From Portunus trituberculatus (lineage: Eukaryota; Arthropoda; Malacostraca; Decapoda; Portunidae), in the NCBI RefSeq assembly GCF_017591435.1, contig NC_059295.1:42114282-42178281 (forward strand): DNA of 64,000 nt, read 5' to 3'. This document shows, piece by piece, positions 57,810 to 64,000 of this stretch; positions within the stretch are counted from its first letter, which is position 1, and every line of letters starts with the position of its first letter. Under the pieces are notes generated by a model, which saw nothing but the letters and a program-made list of their open reading frames with translations, was not told where the DNA came from and ran no database searches. A program made the translations under genes and the position numbers.

Positions 57810-58501
57810 AGTGGTACCTTGAGATACAAGTTTAAATCATTCTGTGACGGAGCTCGTACCTCAAATTGCTCATATCTCAAAAATGTTTTCTCTATTGAAA
57901 TGCAATGAAATGCCATTAATCTGTTCCAGCCTATCCAAAAGGAGCACATTTATTTAATTTTTTTTTACATTTTAAGGTAAGAAAAAGGTGTCTTTAAATA
58001 ACAAATGTTGTATAAAAACATAAAATATAACAAAAGAGAACATAGATAGATAAAACTGGTTTTATAAAGTATATTTATCACGGAGGAGTGCATTCCATGG
58101 TAGGTAGAGATGGGAGAAGTTTGTTATGCCTTTTCAGTTGCATACAGATGTATATGTTATCATTGAATAAAAAGATATAAAATAAAAGTAAAAATTTATT
58201 TAGTGTTCTTATCTTGGAGACAAACATTTTCAGCTAATGGTGGTGAAGGGAGGAGGAGGAGGGAGGAAGGGATGCAGACGCCACTCACACGTGAATATTA
58301 AATGTAAATTAAAACTACACTTTCTTTAAAACATTAAAAAAAAGGGTTAGTAAATAGTGTGAAAATGATGAAAGAAAAATCACAGTGCACAAGATCCACG
58401 GCAGACACGTAGATACTACCTCAGCTGAGGCTGAACCGATGCGCCAACTAGCGGCAGCACCCAGAAGCATGACTTGTATTTCAAAATTTTGCTCATATCT
58501 C

Positions 58502-58533
<32 letters not shown>

Positions 58534-58572
58534 GCCCGTATCTCAAGTAGCTCATATCTCAAGGTATTACTG
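57809..58572. mobile_element. pogo-type MITE
   Basis: Left terminus cagtggtaccttgagatacaag; right terminus is the complement of cagtaataccttgagatatgag. Subterminal motifs catatctcaa and tacctcaa recur at both ends. The TA target is not perfect (tc at the left, possibly changed by the adjoining AT repeat). A stretch of about 27 A lies near 58503-58529. No transposase is present. Confidence 0.7.
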
Positions 58573-59174
58573 TGTTTGTATTTGTATATATGTAGTGTTG
58601 AACCTTGCTAATTCGGACTAATAGGGGGAAAGGTTGGTCCGGTAAACAGGAATGTCCGACATACGAATTCCACTACTACCACTCCAATAAAAAAATAGGA
58701 GTGGGTTGGGCAGCTCAACTTGGACTTTAGAGGGCAGTGCAGGATTTATTTTAGGATTTTTATCTCTCCGAAACCTGCAGATCCTAAATTACCACATGGT
58801 GTAATTTATTTTTGATGATTAAATACCCATCCTATCAGGAAAGCGTGACTCACACCCTATAAAATGATGTATCACTTAATGCTTGTGTCTATGCAAAAAA
58901 TTTTATTCTCTTGATAGTTTTCAACCTTTGGTGTGTCTCTCGCTCAGTGACTCAGTACGTAGCCAGGCATCAAGAGGGGTCATGTGTCATTTAGCCCTCA
59001 AATTTTTCAGAATTATTACGTCCATGCACGCATACATTTGACAAGAATTAGAATAAAAAACTTCAAGACTAGAAGACAACAAAAAACAAATGTTTAATTG
59101 CAGACAGTTGTGGCTGACAATTTGATCTTGAATCCTCGCCTCCTGTCCATCACGCATGTTATCTCCTCCTAGAC
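58573..59174. other. Possible single transposon terminus, otherwise unassigned
   Basis: At 58595 the text gttgaaccttgctaattcgg, followed by gtccggtaaacaggaatgtccg, looks like one end of another pogo-type element, but no partner end was found. The rest is unassigned. Confidence 0.3.
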
Positions 59175-59464
59175 CAGTGGTTCTTAACCTGGGGTACCTG
59201 TACCCCCAAGGGGTACGAAACCTTAAACTCAGGGGTACGAGACATGGTAGCCTGTGCAATGGTACCGTATATTTACCATGAGAAAGCAAAACATATATTT
59301 TCTTAATTTTTCTCTTACTGTAATTGTCAAATTTTTTTAAGTTAGTGCTGTAAACACTATCACTATTTTTTTCATGTTTGTATAGTATTCATATTGGAGG
59401 GGGTACAAGAAATCTTTCTGAGATATCAAGGGGTGCGGGAACTGAAAAAGGTTAAGAACCACTG
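59175..59464. mobile_element. hAT-type MITE with perfect 8-bp target duplication
   Basis: The left terminus is cagtggttcttaacctgggg and the right terminus is the complement of cagtggttcttaaccttttt, a hAT-type end. The flanks are tcctagac at 59167-59174 and 59465-59472, a perfect 8-bp duplication as hAT elements make. Length is 290 bp and there is no ORF. Confidence 0.9.
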
Positions 59465-59472
59465 TCCTAGAC

Positions 59473-59834
59473 CCTCACCTCACTCCATGCTTTACTGCCA
59501 CACTTCTCCACCCCCTGTCTATATCATAATACTGCTTTGATCTTTTCAAAAACTGTGTTTTTCTCACTATCTTCATTATCACAACTATACACCACATAAC
59601 TGTCATAACAACACTCTTACAAAAGATTATGTTTAGACAAAGATATAAAGCTGGACAAGTTGAGTAAAAATTACTTCACAGTATCATTATCTCACTTCAA
59701 CACGCTAGTAACAACTCAAAGAGTGTCAAAAAGAATTGACAATTTTTTTGTTTTTTTTCCCTCTACATGGTTGGACACGTGTCTGCCAACCTCTTCCGTA
59801 AAATGAGCCATAATTGATATGTGACCGTGACCTG
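59473..59834. other. No feature recognised
   Basis: AT-rich sequence between the hAT MITE and the truncated 3' edge of the LINE at 59835. Confidence 0.45.
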
Positions 59835-62340
59835 CTACCCTGTCCTCACCTGCTTTTTCCCTCTAAAGACATAAGCTGAAGAATGATGAGAAGGGAAGGA
59901 AAGGACACAACATTCTTTTAACACCCAGCCTGATACACCATCTGGCCCCATTGCTTTTTTGACTTCCAACTTATCCAGTAATCTTCCAATATCCTCTTTG
60001 TGCACTGCAATCTCCTGTAATCCCTGGCAATCCAATGACCTATTAGGTTCTGTGAAATCATCATCTGCAGTGAGTACCGTTTTGAAGCTCGCTTTCATTA
60101 TTTCACACATTTCCTTCTCTGTTTCTTTGGTATGTCTTCCCTTCTTCAATTATTTTTCCAATTGTTTCCTTATTCTTTGTTTTGCCGTTTATAAGCTTGT
60201 AGAAAAGTTTGGGTTCATTCTTGCTTTTATCCACTACATCTTTCTCAAACTTTCTTTCTTCCTCTCTCCTTACTCTAATATATTCATTTCTAGTATCTTT
60301 GTACTGCCGTCTATTATAGTCATTTCCTTGCATTAAAAGTTTCTTCCACGCTTTACCCTTTGCCTTTTTTGCTTGTAAGCATCTAGCATTGTACCAAGCA
60401 TGTATTTTTTTCTAAACTCTATAAACAGGGACAAACTTTTTTACTCCTTCATTGTATTTCTGTAAGAATATGTCATATTTCTCTTGTACAGTCTTCCTGC
60501 ACATAATATTATTCCACTCAATATCAGCAAAATAACTCCTTAATTTTTCAAAATCTGCTCTTGCATAATTTAATCTCTATCCTTTATAGTCCTCTCTATA
60601 TCTTATCTCATCTTCCTTCTGTATTTGCATCTCTAATGTCACATGATCACTTCTCCCCATTGGACTAAGGTATTGTATGATTTGAGGGGGTTCAGGTTTC
60701 TTTGTGAAAACTAGGTAAAGCAACGATGGTTCTTCTTCTCCCCTCTACCTTGTTGACTCCTCCACCCACTGATCCATTGTATTAACCATAGTCAACTGTA
60801 ACACTTTCTCGCTCCACTGTCCAGCATTATCCATTACTTCCATCTCTCTCCAGTTTATTTTTTTACAGTTAAAGTCTCCAACTAAGAGTATTTTTCTATC
60901 TCTTCTTACCATGTTATCTAGGCACTTTATCACCTCTCTTTGCATATCTTTATGCTCTTCTGATCCCCATGTATTAGTCTTTGGTGGAATATATGTAACT
61001 ATAATTTTTCTTCTCTTCAAATCTTCTATTCTGATTGTTACTCCCATTACTTCCAGTTTGTCCTCACCATATTGCACATCCTCCACACATATATTATCAC
61101 GAATCATTATTAGCAATCCTTCTCCCCCTTTATCCTTCCTGTCCCTCCTCCAGGCATTATATCCCTCCTATTTAAAGTTGACATGGATCTCTTATTTCAG
61201 TTTTGTTTCAACGATGCACATTACATCCAGCTTTTTCTCTTTCAAATAATCTCAAACTGCCAATATGCTTTATTACAACCCATCTATGTTAATATAAGTC
61301 ACTCTTAATTTATTGTCTCCTCCACGACCTCCTCTTCTTTCCTTAGGTACCACTTCTTTAGTCTCATATAAAGAACCCTCCAGTAAAAATTATTCTTCTC
61401 TATCTGTGTCCTTTTCTCTTTTTTTTTTTTCCTTAGTTTCACTTCTTAGCACTTTATCCTTTTCCCTTTCCTCTAAGTTCATATCTTTTTATCCATATTT
61501 CCTTGTGATCAACATCATCGGCCAGCTTCCCTTTTCTAACCATAATTTTCTCTACAGCCACTTGAGATCTCATTTTCACCTTCATTAGTCTCTTACCCCT
61601 TTCATTGTACCTTCCCAGCCTAATCACTTCCTCCATCTCCTGGTCAAATTCTTGTGTGCTGTCTTGTACTTGTTTGATAACAGTTTTGGCCATTTTCCTT
61701 TCTTCATGTTCTCTTGTGAATTTATTTGGATTTTTCTTTTCCCTCACCCCATAAATCACGATTACTTTTTTTCTTGTCCACTGCATCCCGCACCAAATCT
61801 TCCTTTTCCTTGATAACTTCTTAGTTCTTTCAATTTGTTACCACCTATACCACCTTCTGCCGTGTCCGTAATCCCGTCCTGCACTTTCTCTTGCAAGCTC
61901 CTTAAAGAGCTTTCATAATTTTGGCATGTTTTTAGAATGTCATTTTGCTTCCTTATTTCCTGAATCTCCTCTTTCAATTCCTGGTTTATTGCACTGACCT
62001 TACATTCAGCTACTCTCAATTTCAGGGCTGTGTTCTCTGTTAGCAATCGGTCTTGTTTGTCCATGAGACTGGACATCACCTCCTTCATATATCTTAATTC
62101 TCTTTCTACATTAATAAGCCTTCTCATATTACTTCGTTCATCATTGAAACCCGAGAAATCCTTTTCCATAGTATCATCAGTCAGTTTCCTTAAACCAATA
62201 GGGGTTTCTATAAAGCGTTGGTTTTCACTCGGCCTATGTTTTGATTCCGCCATGCGCCTGGCAGTGCTATTTGTTTTCATCTCTCTCTCGTTATTCACTC
62301 CTTACCTATATGTGATCTAACACTTATTTCATTTGGAGAT
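59835..62340 (-). pseudogene. CR1-like LINE copy A: 5' UTR, ORF1, endonuclease, RT start
   Basis: On the minus strand, ORF1 (62280 to 61454) is followed by endonuclease (about 61340 to 60650) with PPKTNTWGSEEHKDMQREVI and KILLVGDFNCKKINW, then the linker and the RT N-terminus (NEPKLFYKLINGKTKNKETI, KKAMGPDGVSGWVLKECC) up to 59835. The RT palm, thumb and tail are missing. Stops and shifts are found in the endonuclease and linker. Its 5' end abuts copy B. Confidence 0.8.
61454..62280 (-). pseudogene. CR1-like ORF1 of copy A
   Basis: The ATG at 62280 (MKTNSTARRMAESKHRPSEN) opens a frame with coiled-coil pattern (LINVERELRYMKEVMSSLMD, RLLTENTALKLRVAECKVSA). It ends at 61762, where a shift leads to an RRM-like part (RKKVIVIYGVREKKNPNKFT, VIRLGRYNERGKRLMKVKM) ending at 61454. 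Domain order equals that of the ORF1 at 37831-38749, but sequence is clearly diverged, so the two belong to different subfamilies. Confidence 0.75.
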
Positions 62341-62344
62341 AGGA

Positions 62345-62495
62345 GACCTATGGTCTTAGTTATTCTTAACAGTTTTGTATGATCATCAAATATAGCTGGT
62401 CACTACGTACGGTATGTTGTTAACATATACCTGGAACATAATGGGGATTAACATTGACCCCTGTGGCACTCAACTTGATAATTTACTCAGGATTA

Positions 62496-62575
<80 letters not shown>

Positions 62576-64000
62576 GATCACAGTTTTCATCTCTCTGTCC
62601 ATCAAGTAATCCTTTATCCAATCTAATATTATTCCTCTCAGTTCTCCCATGTTCTCCAATTTCCAAAGTAGTCTGTTATGAGAGACCCTATAAAAAGCCT
62701 CTTTTATGTCCAGTACACAGTGTCCACCCATCCATCTCTGCTCTCCAGTCTTTCCACTACTCTTGAGTATAAACTTAATAAATTTGACACACATGACCTT
62801 CCTGTCCTGAACCCAAATTGTCCGTTTGATATAACTTGTTTTTCTTCCAGATATTTAACCCTTTTTTTCTTTGATAACAATTTCATATATTTACCCCACA
62901 ACACTTGTAAGTGACACCAGTCTGTAATTTAATGGCTCAGTTGACTTTACACCTTTGAATATTGGGATTATGTTGGCTCTCTTCCATTTCAGTCGTACTC
63001 TCCCTTCTTTTAATGAGCTTGAAACCATTTCCCAAACTGGTTCTAACAACTTATTTTTACATTTCTTTAGTGCCCTGCCCGACACACCATCCAGTCTCGT
63101 TGCTTTTCTAACATTCAAATTTCCTATTAGTCTTCCAATTTCTTCTTTGTGCACTATGATTTCTTGAAAGCCTTGACAGTGCAATACCCCATTTGGTTCA
63201 GTAAAATCCTTTTTTTCAGTAAAAACAGTCTTGAAACTCTCATTCAATATTTCACTCATTTCCTCTGCTATTTGGCATGTCTTTCCCTCCTTTAACGATT
63301 TTTTCTATTGCTTCCTTATTTTTCATCTTACCATTTATATACTTGTAAAAAGTTTGGGTTCATGTTGTTTCATTTCTCTGCTTTTTTTAGTTTCTTCCAA
63401 GCTTTATGTTTTTCCCTTTTAGCTTCTACACATCTGCCGTTGTACCAAGCTTGCACACTTTTCTTTACTCTATAGATGGGTACGTATTTCATCACTCCTT
63501 CATTTTATTTCTCTAGGAATATTTCATATTTCCCTGTTCTGTCCTTCCTTTCATAATGTTCCTCCAATCTATTTCACCAAAAAATCTTAACTCTTCAAAA
63601 TTTGCTTTTGCATAATTTAATCTCTTTTTTTTGTATTCCTCTCTATATCTTATCAAGTCGTCTTCTTGCATTTCCAATACTAGTGTTACAAGGTCACTTC
63701 TTCCCATCACACTAAGGTACTGTATGCTAGGAGGGGGCTCCAGTTTCTTTGTTAATAGTAGGTCAAGCAATGATGGTTCAAGCTTCTCCTCTGAATTGTA
63801 TTGATTCTTCCAGCCACTGATCCAGTGTATTCACCATGGTTAACTGTAACAACTCGTTGCTCCATGATCCAGCATTACCCATTACTTCCATCTCTGTCCA
63901 GTTTACTTTTTTACAGTTAAAGTCTCCTACTAATAGTATTTTTCCATCTCCTCTTATCATATTATCCAAGCACTTAATCACCTCTCCTTGCATTTTCTTA
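62345..64000 (-). pseudogene. CR1-like LINE copy B: endonuclease and RT, running off the window
   Basis: From the window edge the minus strand reads KILLVGDFNCKKVNWTEMEV (endonuclease), a linker, RT fingers (GNLNVRKATRLDGVSGRALK, STEPLNYRLVSLTSVVG), FGFRTGRSCVSNLLSLYSRV and the palm (FYRVSHNRLLWKLENMGELR). The palm is interrupted by an AT repeat at 62497-62571. The copy ends near 62345, just after the catalytic box region, where copy A starts. Confidence 0.8.
62497..62571. repeat. AT microsatellite inside LINE RT
   Basis: About 37 TA units replace the segment between REMKTVIRD and the GVPQG motif. In the related copy at 42561-43490 this place reads agatacatactc, a plausible seed. Confidence 0.85.

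Overview
The window is eukaryotic, gene-poor and dominated by transposable elements. The mix points to an arthropod and most likely a decapod crustacean: pogo/Tigger transposons with CAGT-type ends, a DIRS element, a Ty3/gypsy element, a Penelope-like element, several non-LTR retrotransposon families, a tRNA-derived SINE, and very long AT and AC microsatellites. No operons, Shine-Dalgarno sites, rRNA, functional tRNA or CRISPR were seen. The species call is an inference from repeat families, not from a marker gene.

Layout, left to right. 1-2300: broken Tigger-like transposase gene, then a foldback element (2302-2623). 2814-13275 minus strand: a DIRS retrotransposon whose gag (12564-13275) and RT-RNaseH-tyrosine recombinase (2814-5495) are separated by a decayed Ty3/gypsy element (7348-12145) and a SINE. 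13485-16250: a non-LTR element with an inverted 5' half and a pogo-type MITE in its RT. 16330-28150: a stack of nested insertions in which related non-LTR elements are interrupted by an I-like LINE, an LTR that itself carries a pogo element with a captured protease fragment, and two Tigger-like elements. 28318-28476: the only plausible host-gene piece, a laminin-G-like exon. 29536-30598: a SINE split by a LINE. 31881-33815: a Penelope-like element with RT, GIY-YIG nuclease, inverted termini and hammerhead-like motifs. 35040-50150 and 59835-64000: many CR1-like LINE copies, several of them head to tail, with one interrupted by a TTAA-flanked transposon. 52153-53264: an uninterrupted AT repeat of about 1.1 kb. 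59175-59464: a hAT-type MITE with a perfect 8-bp target duplication.

Almost every coding region is broken by stops, frameshifts, deletions or lost catalytic residues, so no element looks fully autonomous as read here. The least decayed are the Tigger-like element at 23350-25895, the Penelope-like element and the CR1-like copy at 37686-42560. The nesting gives relative ages: host LINEs first, then the LTR, pogo/Tigger and TTAA elements. Long stretches (28.5-29.5, 30.6-31.9, 33.8-34.9, 53.3-57.7 kb) show nothing recognisable and may be intron or intergenic sequence.
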